This document shows positions 41,475-49,256 of a DNA stretch of 50,333 bases, piece by piece. The notes under the pieces were generated by a model. The model was not told the origin of the DNA and ran no database searches. It saw only the letters and a program-made list of their open reading frames with translations. The first letter of the stretch is position 1. Each line of letters opens with the position of its first letter. Where the stretch lies: contig JAJRVV010000075.1 of the NCBI GenBank assembly GCA_024277135.1, positions 1 to 50,333 on the forward strand, in the 5' to 3' direction. Source of the DNA: Chloroflexota bacterium. GTDB lineage: Bacteria > Chloroflexota > Anaerolineae > Promineifilales > Promineifilaceae. Both the position numbers and the translations under genes were made by a program.

Positions 41475-42280
41475 GGCCGTCCTGGATTCGGCGCTGATGG
41501 GTTGAATTGACTCAAGTTGCTGTATTCGCCAGCGACCATGTCCGCGAACATGGCGATGGTATCCGGCATCGGTTCCACGCCTAATTCTTGCTGAAGGATG
41601 GTCGTCAACTGCTCGTATTGTTGTTTGACCCGCGCCCGGTCCCCGGCGGCGTAATAAAGCTGCATCAGCCGCACGTGGGCGCTCTCCAGCAGCGGATCGG
41701 CGGCCAGATAACGGCGGGCGTAGTGGATGGCTTCGGCGTACTGCTGCGCCGTTTCTTTTTGGTCAATGAGTTGCAGCAACGCCTCTCGGTAGAGCTGCGC
41801 CAGTCGTTCCCGTTCCGGCATGACCCAATCTTCATACACATCTTCCAGCAAATTTCCCTGGTATAGTTCGATGGCGCGGGGGAGGTTGGTGTGGGGCGGG
41901 GCGACGGCCGTCTGGAATTCAGCCACGTCCAAAAAATAATCGTCCGGCAGGCGGATGCTGACATCGTTGCCTTCGGCGTTGAGGAGATGGCCGTCCGGGT
42001 CAATCGGTTCCAGGGCGCGGCGGATGCGGTGCAGATATTGGCGCAAATTGCGCCGCGCCGCCTGTTCGCTGCTGCGCGGCCAAAATTGGAAAGCCAATCG
42101 CCGCCGGTCAATGCTTTGCCCATGATTGAGCGCCAGGAAAGCGAGCAGGGAGCGGGTGGTGGGCGATCCCAGGTCAAGCGGTTCGTCCTTCTCGGTGCGT
42201 ACTTCCAGTTGTTGGAATAGTTGAATACGCAAGCTCGGATTTTGGATTTTAGATTTTGGATTTTGGATTGATTGTTTCAT
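41261..42280 (-). CDS. BTAD/winged-helix N-terminal part of the same regulator
   Basis: A winged-helix DNA-binding domain (about residues 18-110, LRIQLFQQLEV, RSLLAFLALNHGQSIDRRRLAFQFWP, LRQYLHRIRRALE) is followed by the bacterial transcriptional activator domain (about 118-265, YQGNLLEDVYEDWV, YARRYLAADPLLESAHVRLMQLYYAAGDRARVKQQYEQ). This is the SARP-type N-terminus. Real similarity ends near residue 268 (about 41475). The remaining 71 codons are only a shadow of the ATPase frame and are Pro/Ala/Ser-rich. The first 16 residues (MKQSIQNPKSKIQNPS) are encoded by a heptamer repeat. A TTG start after the repeat is possible. The gene follows malQ by 10 bases. Confidence 0.78.
   Translation of the reverse strand: MKQSIQNPKSKIQNPSLRIQLFQQLEVRTEKDEPLDLGSPTTRSLLAFLALNHGQSIDRRRLAFQFWPRSSEQAARRNLRQYLHRIRRALEPIDPDGHLLNAEGNDVSIRLPDDYFLDVAEFQTAVAPPHTNLPRAIELYQGNLLEDVYEDWVMPERERLAQLYREALLQLIDQKETAQQYAEAIHYARRYLAADPLLESAHVRLMQLYYAAGDRARVKQQYEQLTTILQQELGVEPMPDTIAMFADMVAGEYSNLSQFNPSAPNPGRPCPLKNPPLPSSAANESWRGCDSAIPACKPTAASASSAANPAWAKPGWSAKPWPTPATFTFFVVAAMNSSP
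42237..42270. repeat. GGATTTT heptamer repeat at the start of the BTAD regulator
   Basis: GGATTTT x2, AGATTTT, GGATTTT, GGATTG on the plus strand. On the minus strand it encodes the first residues of the regulator (QNPKSKIQNPS). Confidence 0.8.
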
Positions 42281-42290
42281 CCCTCATCCT

Positions 42291-43808
42291 TCATCCCTCA
42301 CCCTTTGGCGGCAGACGGCCGTACAATTCTGTCAGTTCGCGCAGCCGCCAGATGATTTCCTGGGTGAGCATTTCTGATGTGAAGCGCCATTGCCAGTAGC
42401 CGCTGGCCTTGCCGGGGAAGTTCATGCGGGCCTCATTGCCTAATTTTAGCAAATCCTGCATGGGGACGACGGCCATGTGCGAGACGGAAGCATAGGCCAA
42501 CCGGATCATGTCCCAGGCGATGTCGTGGCCGTCGCGGGCGATGTAGCGGCGGACATGGTCTTGCTCCTCCCGGCTGGCATTCTGATACCAGCCGGTACTG
42601 GTTTCGTTGTCGTGGGTTCCGGTGTAGACGACGCTGTTGCGGCCGAAGTTGTGGGGCAAAAAGCTGCTGTTGCGTTCGCCGCCAAAACCGAACTGCAAAA
42701 TTTTCATGCCGGGGAAGCCAAAGGCGTCGCGCAACGCCTCCACTTCGGGGGTGATGACGCCTAAATCTTCGGCGATGATGGGCAGGTCGCCAAACGCCGC
42801 TTTCATTTTCGTCAGAAAATCCATGCCTGGCGCTTTGACCCATTGGCCGACGACGGCCGTTGGCTCATCCGCCGGAATCTGCCAAAACGCCTCGAACCCG
42901 CGAAAATGATCCAACCGCGCGATGTCCACCTGATGAAAAATGGCGGCTAGCCGTCTGCGCCACCAAGCATACCCATCGGCCTGCATCGCCTGCCAGCGAT
43001 AAAGCGGGTTGCCCCAACGTTGGCCGGTTTGGCTGAAATAATCGGGCGGCACGCCGGCGATGATGGTGGGTTCACCGGTTTTGTCCAGGAAAAACAGGCC
43101 GGGGTTGGCCCACACATCGGCGCTATCGAAGGCGACAAAAATGGGGGCGTCGCCGATGATTTGGACGCCGCGTTCGTTGGCGTAGGCGCGCAGCCACAGC
43201 CATTGTTCAAAGAAGAGGAATTGCAGGAATTTATGGTAAAGGATTTCATCGGCCAGCTTATCGGCCCATTTTTTCATCGCTTTGGGTTGGCGATGGGCGA
43301 TCTTTTGCGGCCAGGTGTTCCACACACCGCCATGCTGGCGGCTGTGATGGTTTTTGAGGGCCATGAAGAAGGCGAAGTCGTCGAGCCACGTTTCATTTTT
43401 ATCACAAAAGGTTTGGAAGGCGGCGCGTTGTGGTTTGCGGCCGTTTTGTTGGAAGTGGGCGAAGGCGCGGCGGAACAGGCGGTGTTTGGCAGGGATGACG
43501 ACGCCGTAATCAACCCGGTGAGGGGGCAGGGTAGGGAAATCGGACACGGCCGTTGCCGGCAAATACCCATCTTCGACCAACTTGTCAGGGCTGATGAGCA
43601 GCGGATTACCGGCAAAGGCGGAAAAGCATTGGTAGGGGGAGTCGCCGTAACCGGTGGGGCCGAGCGGCAAAATCTGCCAGAGGGATTGGCGGCTCTCAAC
43701 CAGAAAATCAACGAAGGATACGGCCGTCTGCCCCAAATCGCCGATGCCGTAGCGGCCGGGCAGGGAGGTGGGGTGCAGTAAAACGCCGGCAGTGCGGGTA
43801 AATTCCAT
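42291..43808 (-). CDS. malQ: 4-alpha-glucanotransferase (amylomaltase, GH77)
   Basis: Transfers alpha-1,4-glucan segments, acting on maltodextrins and glycogen-derived chains. N-terminal GVLLHPTSLPGRYGIGDLG and the QILPLGPTGYGDSPYQ loop are diagnostic. The nucleophile Asp is in IARLDHFRGFEAFW, the acid/base Glu in IIAEDLG, and a third catalytic Asp in VYTGTHDNETS. Length 505 is usual. It leads the minus-strand pair with the BTAD regulator, whose start is 10 bases away. A weak ribosome site (GAGG) lies before the ATG. It is cytoplasmic and part of glycogen or maltodextrin metabolism. Confidence 0.95.
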   Translation of the reverse strand: MEFTRTAGVLLHPTSLPGRYGIGDLGQTAVSFVDFLVESRQSLWQILPLGPTGYGDSPYQCFSAFAGNPLLISPDKLVEDGYLPATAVSDFPTLPPHRVDYGVVIPAKHRLFRRAFAHFQQNGRKPQRAAFQTFCDKNETWLDDFAFFMALKNHHSRQHGGVWNTWPQKIAHRQPKAMKKWADKLADEILYHKFLQFLFFEQWLWLRAYANERGVQIIGDAPIFVAFDSADVWANPGLFFLDKTGEPTIIAGVPPDYFSQTGQRWGNPLYRWQAMQADGYAWWRRRLAAIFHQVDIARLDHFRGFEAFWQIPADEPTAVVGQWVKAPGMDFLTKMKAAFGDLPIIAEDLGVITPEVEALRDAFGFPGMKILQFGFGGERNSSFLPHNFGRNSVVYTGTHDNETSTGWYQNASREEQDHVRRYIARDGHDIAWDMIRLAYASVSHMAVVPMQDLLKLGNEARMNFPGKASGYWQWRFTSEMLTQEIIWRLRELTELYGRLPPKGEG

Positions 43809-43887
43809 GCAGAACCTCGAATGATGAATGGTAGCTTCTTATTGTGGCGGGAAACGGCCGTTTTGTAAAGCGAGGTTTTTGGGAGAC

Positions 43888-43925
43888 GACCTGCGAGGTT
43901 TGGAGAAACCTCGCAGGTCTTTTTT
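43888..43925 (+). repeat. Perfect 14-bp palindromic repeat followed by a T-run
   Basis: GACCTGCGAGGTTT (43888-43901) pairs with AAACCTCGCAGGTC (43906-43919) around GGAG, followed by six T. It has terminator form on the plus strand, but no plus-strand gene precedes it; both neighbours are on the minus strand. It is probably a dispersed palindrome. The arm ACCTGCGAGGTTT is one I associate with repeats in related genomes. Confidence 0.65.
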
Positions 43926-43962
43926 CAAGATGTGGCTCAATCCCAGAGATGGGAGGGGGGGA

Positions 43963-44361
43963 TCAGGCAACCGCCAGTTCTGCGGTGGTGGCAGTGATTT
44001 CAAATTGGGGCGGGTTCTCGAAGTGCTTTTTCACGGCGCATTGATCGGCGGAGCGGATGACGGCCGTTTTATACTTCTCAGGAAAGTCGGGTGGAAGTTG
44101 GATGTCCAGCTTGACTTTGCTTACCAGCCGGGTAAACGGGTTCACTTCCTGGCTTTGCACCAGGCGGATGCCCTCGGCCGAAATGCCGCGCTGCTGGCAG
44201 AAACCCAGGACGTAAATGCCGGCGCAAGTGCCGATAGATGCCAGGAATGTGGCAAACGGCGTGGGCGCGCTGGCGTATGGGGGTTGGTCGGTCTGCACGG
44301 TGAATGGGCCAAAATGGGCGTCTACGCGGGCGCCGCCGGGAAAATCAATGATCATGTCCAT
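43963..44361 (-). CDS. OsmC/Ohr-family peroxiredoxin-like protein
   Basis: Thiol-dependent peroxide-reducing proteins of the OsmC fold. The first redox Cys is Cys46 in FLASIGTCAGIYVLG and the second Cys108 in RSADQCAVKKHF. Cys55 is an additional cysteine close to the first. Length 132 is usual. GGAGG is upstream, with a longish spacing of about 12 bases to the ATG. It probably detoxifies organic hydroperoxides in the cytoplasm. It stands alone, divergent from folK with 286 bases between them. Confidence 0.85.
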   Translation of the reverse strand: MDMIIDFPGGARVDAHFGPFTVQTDQPPYASAPTPFATFLASIGTCAGIYVLGFCQQRGISAEGIRLVQSQEVNPFTRLVSKVKLDIQLPPDFPEKYKTAVIRSADQCAVKKHFENPPQFEITATTAELAVA

Positions 44362-44555
44362 GTTTAAGTTTGTCCTCCAAAATGATTTGTATTCAGGTTT
44401 AACTCTTCCGAAAAAGCCGCGAATTGCATGAATCTTACTTTGGTAATTCTTTGCGAACTTCGCGTTCTTTGCAGTTTTTTCGGGAAACTCAAGTTCGCTG
44501 GTTTAGATGCAGACCGGTGGGCGATGGTTACAACGTTCCTCTATGGTTTTGCCCA

Positions 44556-44584
44556 TTGACAGTCATGACGCACCGTGTTATAAC
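44556..44584 (+). promoter_or_regulatory. Promoter of folK-folP
   Basis: TTGACA (44556-44561) and TATAAC (44579-44584) spaced 17 bases apart, a near-consensus sigma-70 promoter, about 60 bases before the folK ATG. Confidence 0.75.
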
Positions 44585-44608
44585 TTACTTATGATGCGAT
44601 GCGTCATG
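44564..44608. promoter_or_regulatory. Inverted repeat flanking the folK -10 box (candidate operator)
   Basis: CATGACGCA (44564-44572) and TGCGTCATG (44600-44608) are perfect complements lying on both sides of the -10 element and start site. One arm is in the promoter spacer and the other is just downstream of the expected transcription start. Confidence 0.5.
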
Positions 44609-44647
44609 CAATCGAAGCATATTGATGAGACAGCACATTAGCTTAAA

Positions 44648-45166
44648 ATGAATCAAGTATTTTTGAGTTTGGGCACGAATTTGGGCGACCGCCGCCGCAA
44701 TTTACAGGAGGCGGTGGCTTGCCTACGGGCGGCGATGACGGTCACGGCCGTTTCCCCCGTTTACGAAACTGCGCCCTGGGGCGACACAGACCAGCCTGAT
44801 TTCTTCAACATTTGTCTGGCGGCCGAAACCGGCCAAACGTCGCAAGAACTCCTCCAATTTCTCAAGCGAACAGAAACTGAATTAGGGCGGGAAAAGTCTC
44901 GGCGTTGGGGGCCGCGCCTGATTGATATTGATATTTTGGCTTATGGGGATCGGGTTATTCGGGAAAAGAATTTGATGATTCCACATTCACGCATGGCGGA
45001 GCGGACGTTTGTGCTGGCTCCGTTGGCGGATATTGCGCCGGAGTGGGTTCATCCCATCACCGGCAAGAGCGTGGTGCAGATGTTGACGGCCGTCTACCGC
45101 ACCGAAGTTCACCGATTGACAGAGCTGCTTTTTGAAGAGGTGGAAATTGGGAGATTGGAGAAATGA
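44648..45166 (+). CDS. folK: 2-amino-4-hydroxy-6-hydroxymethyldihydropteridine pyrophosphokinase
   Basis: Transfers pyrophosphate from ATP to hydroxymethyl-dihydropterin in folate synthesis. N-terminal FLSLGTNLGDRRRNLQEAV, then SPVYETAPWGDTDQPDFFN, and the ATP/Mg motif RRWGPRLIDIDILAYGD are all diagnostic. Length 172 is usual. The gene overlaps folP by four bases (ATGA), showing translational coupling. The ribosome site before the ATG is weak, but the promoter upstream is strong. Confidence 0.95.
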   Translation: MNQVFLSLGTNLGDRRRNLQEAVACLRAAMTVTAVSPVYETAPWGDTDQPDFFNICLAAETGQTSQELLQFLKRTETELGREKSRRWGPRLIDIDILAYGDRVIREKNLMIPHSRMAERTFVLAPLADIAPEWVHPITGKSVVQMLTAVYRTEVHRLTELLFEEVEIGRLEK

Positions 45167-46038
45167 AAACGCCATTTGTTTGGGGCATACGCACCTTCAT
45201 TATGGGCATCATCAATGCCACGCCGGATAGCTTTTCCGGGGATGGGGTGTTGACGGGTGCGGCGGCGGTCGGGGCAGCCGCCGCGGCTGCGGCCGTTTCC
45301 CAGGCGCAGCAGTTTGTGGCGGACGGGGCCGATATTTTGGACATTGGCGGGGAGAGTACCCGACCGGGTAGTGAACCCATTTCTGCGGCAGAAGAGTTGG
45401 CCCGGATATTGCCGGTGATTACGGCCGTGCGCCAGACAGTGGACATCCCCATCTCTGTGGACACCTACCGGGCGGAGGTGGCCCGCGCTGCCTTGGACGC
45501 CGGGGCTGATTGGGTCAACGATATCTGGGGGCTGCGCATGGATGCGGACATGGCCCCGCTCATCGCCGAGAAAGGATGTCCGGTCATCATCATGCACAAT
45601 CGCAGCCGGCCTAAAGATGTGATCCAGCAGGAAAAATTGGGCGGCATGTACCTGGGGGCGCAGTACGATGATTTATTCGCCGACATCATCCGCGAACTAC
45701 AAACCAGCATCACTCTGGCGCTGGCGGCCGGGGTACAAAAGGAGCAAATCATCCTCGATCCTGGTATCGGCTTTGGCAAATCTATCGGCCACAATTTACA
45801 GTTAATCAACGAATTAAACCGCCTTAAAGCGATGGGTTACCCCATTTTGCTGGGACCATCGCGCAAATCATTCATCGGCTATACGTTGGGTTTGCCGCCG
45901 GACGACCGGGTGGAAGGCACGGCCGCTACCATCGCCATCGGCATTGATCGCGGCGCGGACATGGTGCGGGCGCATGACGTGAAGGCGATGGCGCGGGTGG
46001 CGAAGATGACAGACAAGATCGTGCGAGGACGCAAATAA
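45163..46038 (+). CDS. folP: Dihydropteroate synthase
   Basis: Joins the pterin pyrophosphate made by FolK to p-aminobenzoate; the sulfonamide target. Motifs: IMGIINATPDSFSGDG, DIGGESTRPGSEPI, the VNDIWGL segment, DPGIGFGKSIGHNLQL and GPSRKSFIG. Length 291 is slightly long; the extra part is an alanine-rich helix (AAAVGAAAAAAAVSQAQQ) near residues 28-46. Coupled to folK through the ATGA overlap. A short AT-rich repeat follows. Confidence 0.95.
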   Translation: MKTPFVWGIRTFIMGIINATPDSFSGDGVLTGAAAVGAAAAAAAVSQAQQFVADGADILDIGGESTRPGSEPISAAEELARILPVITAVRQTVDIPISVDTYRAEVARAALDAGADWVNDIWGLRMDADMAPLIAEKGCPVIIMHNRSRPKDVIQQEKLGGMYLGAQYDDLFADIIRELQTSITLALAAGVQKEQIILDPGIGFGKSIGHNLQLINELNRLKAMGYPILLGPSRKSFIGYTLGLPPDDRVEGTAATIAIGIDRGADMVRAHDVKAMARVAKMTDKIVRGRK

Positions 46039-46040
46039 TG

Positions 46041-46093
46041 AATTGTGAATTGTCAATAGTGAATGGTTAATGAGTTCGTTCACTATTCACAAG
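46041..46093. repeat. AT-rich short repeat between folP and acyl-CoA dehydrogenase
   Basis: GAATTGTGAATTGTCAATAGTGAATGG and its near complement CACTATTCAC form degenerate 7-8 base units and a weak hairpin. The character is the same as the other gene-border repeats. Confidence 0.5.
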
Positions 46094-46109
46094 TTTCAAG
46101 GAGTCAACG

Positions 46110-47201
46110 ATGTTGGATTTTCGTTTAGATGACGAGCAGAAAATGCTCACAGACGCGATTGGCCGTTACGCCAACGAACGGGTGCGCCAGGTGTATCGGG
46201 ATGCGGAGGAGGACGGCCGTATTCCCGCCGATGTGGTGCAGGCCGGGTGGGAAATTGGCGTGCTGCCCACCGGCATCCCGGAACAGTACGGTGGTTTTGG
46301 CGATTATTCGGCCGTGACCGGCGTCATCGCCGCCGAAGAATTTGCCTGGGGCGACCTGGCGATCACGTTGAACTTGATGGTTCCCAATTTGGTGGCTATC
46401 CCCCTCATGCTGGCCGGGACGGAGGCGCAAAAGACGGCGTATCTGCCTCAATTTTGTGATGAGGCGATGCCGCGCATGACGGCCGCGCTCACCGAGCCGC
46501 GCATCCAATTCAACCCGTATAAGTTGAAGACGACGGCCACTCTGGCGGGGGACAGCTATGAGTTGAACGGGATGAAAACGGCCGTGCCTCTGGCCGATAA
46601 AGCTGACCTCATTCTGGTTTACGCTGATGAAGGGGGCAAAACCCAGGGCTTCCTCATTCCGGCGGACGCGGAGGGGGTGACGATTGGCGAGCGCAACCAG
46701 TTGATGGGCCTCAACGCCCTGCCGCTTTATCCGGTGACGCTGGAGAACGCGCGCGTGCCCGCCGAAAACCGGTTGGGCGGTGAGGCAGGCGCCAACTTTG
46801 GCCTGATTCTCAACCATAGCCGGGTGGCGCTGGCGGCGATGGCGGTGGGTATGGCCCGCGCCGGGTACGAATATGCCCGCGATTATGCCAAAGTGCGGGT
46901 TCAGTTTGATGAACCCATCGCCCACCGTCAATCTATCGCCTTTATGCTGGCGGAGATGGCGACGGATGTGGACGAAGCCCGGCTGATGGTGTGGGAAGCG
47001 GCTTGGCTGCTGGATCAGGGGCAGGACGCCACGCGGGAGGCGGCCGTGCTCAAGCGACATGTGGATGAGATGGCGGTACGCACCGGCGACCGCGCCGTGC
47101 AAATTTTGGGCGGCTATGGCTATATCCGCGAGTATCCGGTGGAGTTGTGGCTGCGTAACGGGCGCGGTTTTGCCAGCTTTGATGGGTTGGCGATGGTGTA
47201 G
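46110..47201 (+). CDS. Acyl-CoA dehydrogenase (FAD)
   Basis: An FAD enzyme that makes the alpha-beta double bond in an acyl-CoA. The N-terminal helical domain runs to about 115. The flavin/substrate part includes MTAALTEPRIQFNPYKLKTTA, and the C-terminal helices end with VQILGGYGYIREYPVELWLRNGRG. Length 363 is close to the normal size of short family members (370-390). The Gly in place of Asp in the last motif (RNGRG rather than RDG) is a small departure. Ribosome site AAGGAG is 6 bases before the ATG. It forms a pair with the next acyl-CoA dehydrogenase. Confidence 0.88.
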   Translation: MLDFRLDDEQKMLTDAIGRYANERVRQVYRDAEEDGRIPADVVQAGWEIGVLPTGIPEQYGGFGDYSAVTGVIAAEEFAWGDLAITLNLMVPNLVAIPLMLAGTEAQKTAYLPQFCDEAMPRMTAALTEPRIQFNPYKLKTTATLAGDSYELNGMKTAVPLADKADLILVYADEGGKTQGFLIPADAEGVTIGERNQLMGLNALPLYPVTLENARVPAENRLGGEAGANFGLILNHSRVALAAMAVGMARAGYEYARDYAKVRVQFDEPIAHRQSIAFMLAEMATDVDEARLMVWEAAWLLDQGQDATREAAVLKRHVDEMAVRTGDRAVQILGGYGYIREYPVELWLRNGRGFASFDGLAMV

Positions 47202-47205
47202 TTCA

Positions 47206-47295
47206 GTGTGCGGTATTCAGTATTCAGTAGGCAGTATTCGGCAAACGGACTGATTACTGACCACTGATCACTGAATACTGATCACTGGTCACTGA
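47206..47295. repeat. CAGTATT / CACTGAT short repeats between acyl-CoA dehydrogenase genes
   Basis: CAGTATT-type units (about 47212-47243) are followed by CACTGAT/ACTGATC units (about 47256-47295). Together they are partly self-complementary. They fill most of the 111-base gap. Confidence 0.65.
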
Positions 47296-47312
47296 TAAAA
47301 AGCGAGTAAGAG

Positions 47313-48575
47313 ATGATTAGCTTTGAAATTCCTCCATTTATTCAAAATCAACAACAACTACTAAAGATGGTGGCGGAACAGGCGATGCGGCCGTATTCCC
47401 GCCAGTTGGATGAACATGAACATGAACGGCCGCAAGCCTTTTTTCAGATGACATGGCCGTTTGTGCAACAAATGATGGGACAAACGGTGAAGGGGCTGGA
47501 AAAGCGGCTGAGCCAAAATGGCAGCGGCAGTAAAGCGCGAACTGGCCCGGATTATTCGATTTTGGGCATGATCATGATGATTGAGCAGCTCAGTTGGGGC
47601 GACGCCGGGCAGTATCTCGGTTTGCCGCACCCGATGTTGGGCGGCGCGGCGGTGCAAAGCGCCGGCACGCCAGAGCAGCAAATCCGCTTCCTCAAGAAGT
47701 TCAGCGAAGGCGACCCCAAGTGGGGGGCGATGGCGATCACGGAGGCAGGCGCTGGATCGGATAATTCTTCGATGCGGACGACGGCCGTGCTTGACCCGGA
47801 GACCAACGAATGGATCCTCAACGGCGAGAAAATCTTCATCACCAACGGCAAACTGGCGCTGGAAGAATCGGACGGCCTCTGCGTGGTTTGGGCCACCGTT
47901 GACCCGGAAGCGGGCCGGGCCGGGATCAAATCCTTCGTGGTGGAAGGGCATACGCCCGGCGTCACTATCGCCAAGCAGGAGCATAAACTAGGCATCCGCG
48001 CCAGCGACACCGTATCCCTCCATTTTGACGATGCCCGAATTCCGTTTGGAAACATGCTGGGCACGCTGGATAAGAAAGCCGCTTCCAGAACCAGAGGGTT
48101 CAAGGGGGCGATGAAGACGTTTGACGCTTCCCGGCCGGCGGTGGCGGCCAGCGCTATGGGCGTCGCCCGCGCCGCGTTGGAGTTCACGCAAGAGAAGCTG
48201 GCGGACGAGGGGATTGTGGTGGATTACACCAAATCGCTGCATGAGCTGACGGCCGTTGAGCGTGACCTGATGGAGATGGAAGCGCGGCGCAAGGGGGCCT
48301 GGCTGCTCACCCTGCGGGCGACGGCTCAGATGGCGCACGGCGAAAGCAACCGGCTGGAAGCCAGCATGTGCAAATACCGCGCCGGCGAAGCCGTCACCTG
48401 GATCACGCAGAAGGCGGTGGAACTGCTGGGGCCGATGGGGTATTCCCGTGAATGGCTGGCAGAAAAGTGGATGCGCGACGCCAAGATCAACGACATTTAC
48501 GAAGGCACGCGGCAAATCAACCAACTCATCATCGCCCGCGCCATCTTGGGGTATACGCGGCGGGAGTTGAAGTAA
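47313..48575 (+). CDS. Acyl-CoA dehydrogenase (FAD), second
   Basis: A 420-residue family member. It has the flavin-binding segment MAITEAGAGSDNSSMRTTA with LNGEKIFITNG, the FKGAMKTFDASRPAVAASAMGVARAALEF helix, and the C-terminal IYEGTRQINQLIIARAILG with the catalytic-site region. The N-terminal 110 residues include extra loops (QNGSGSKARTG), explaining the length. It could act on a different chain length from its neighbour. The pair sits on the plus strand with repeats between them. GAG is a weak ribosome site. Confidence 0.88.
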   Translation: MISFEIPPFIQNQQQLLKMVAEQAMRPYSRQLDEHEHERPQAFFQMTWPFVQQMMGQTVKGLEKRLSQNGSGSKARTGPDYSILGMIMMIEQLSWGDAGQYLGLPHPMLGGAAVQSAGTPEQQIRFLKKFSEGDPKWGAMAITEAGAGSDNSSMRTTAVLDPETNEWILNGEKIFITNGKLALEESDGLCVVWATVDPEAGRAGIKSFVVEGHTPGVTIAKQEHKLGIRASDTVSLHFDDARIPFGNMLGTLDKKAASRTRGFKGAMKTFDASRPAVAASAMGVARAALEFTQEKLADEGIVVDYTKSLHELTAVERDLMEMEARRKGAWLLTLRATAQMAHGESNRLEASMCKYRAGEAVTWITQKAVELLGPMGYSREWLAEKWMRDAKINDIYEGTRQINQLIIARAILGYTRRELK

Positions 48576-48662
48576 TTGTGTTCGGATAACGGATTATTGG
48601 TTACTGAAATACGGCCGTTTACGCTATACTTTTATACGAGTGTAGAAATGGTGAGGTGATTT

Positions 48663-48923
48663 ATGATGAAAACAATTACGGCCGTTAGCGCACAGAGTGA
48701 CTTTTTGCATCTCTTGCGGTCAACCATTCGTGAACACCGTCAATATCGCATAGCCTCCGAAGACGGCGGCGCCGTTTTATTGTCAGAAGACGAGTATGAA
48801 AGCCTGTTAGAAACGCTTAAACTCCTCTCTTCTCCCGGTTTGTACGAAAGTATCAAATTAGCCGACAGACAAATCGCAGAAGGCGACACCTACAGCCTTG
48901 ACGAAGCCTTTGAAGAATCATGA
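48663..48923 (+). CDS. Antitoxin, Phd/YefM family
   Basis: A labile antitoxin of 86 residues. The N-terminal DNA-binding part has the Phd/YefM pattern ITAVSAQSDFLHLLRSTI, then RIASEDGGAVLLSEDEYESLLETLKLL. The C-terminal acidic tail (EGDTYSLDEAFEES) would bind the toxin. It probably represses its own operon. It overlaps the toxin gene by four bases (ATGA). GAGGTG lies before the double ATG at 48663/48666. Confidence 0.85.
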   Translation: MMKTITAVSAQSDFLHLLRSTIREHRQYRIASEDGGAVLLSEDEYESLLETLKLLSSPGLYESIKLADRQIAEGDTYSLDEAFEES

Positions 48924-49177
48924 CCCGATATGAAATTCGCTTTTCCAAAGAGGCGAAAAAAGATGTCAAGCGTTTGTCGCCTAAATTACGCGCGAAATTG
49001 AAAACCATCTTGCTTGAAGTAATTACCGAAGACCCGTTTGCAGGCAAGAAGCTCTTGGGGGATTTGGCTGGAAATTATTCCTACCGATTGACATACAAAG
49101 ATCGGATCGTGTACAGCATTGATGAGGCAGCAGGTATCGTTTACGTCAAGCGTGCCCGTACCCATTATGGTGAATAA
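48920..49177 (+). CDS. Toxin, RelE/ParE superfamily
   Basis: A small basic toxin of 85 residues. IRFSKEAKKDVKRLSPKLRAKLKTIL and the C-terminal YSYRLTYKDRIVYSIDEAAGIVYVKRARTHYGE match RelE/YoeB-type mRNA interferases that act on the ribosome A site; a ParE-like action is possible. It is translationally coupled to the Phd/YefM antitoxin. The basic Lys/Arg and the C-terminal His (RTHYG) fit the usual catalytic region. Located next to the interrupted methyltransferase. Confidence 0.85.
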   Translation: MTRYEIRFSKEAKKDVKRLSPKLRAKLKTILLEVITEDPFAGKKLLGDLAGNYSYRLTYKDRIVYSIDEAAGIVYVKRARTHYGE

Positions 49178-49256
49178 ACAGAAACTGACTATCGAGGAGA
49201 AAAGACTTACTGGCGGCATAGTTACAGGTTGAGACAATAGTTGATTTTTGGCAAAA

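Noticed and set aside
46125..47102. 325-codon frame opposite the first acyl-CoA dehydrogenase
   Set aside because: Shadow; His/Arg/Gln-rich and without recognisable domains.
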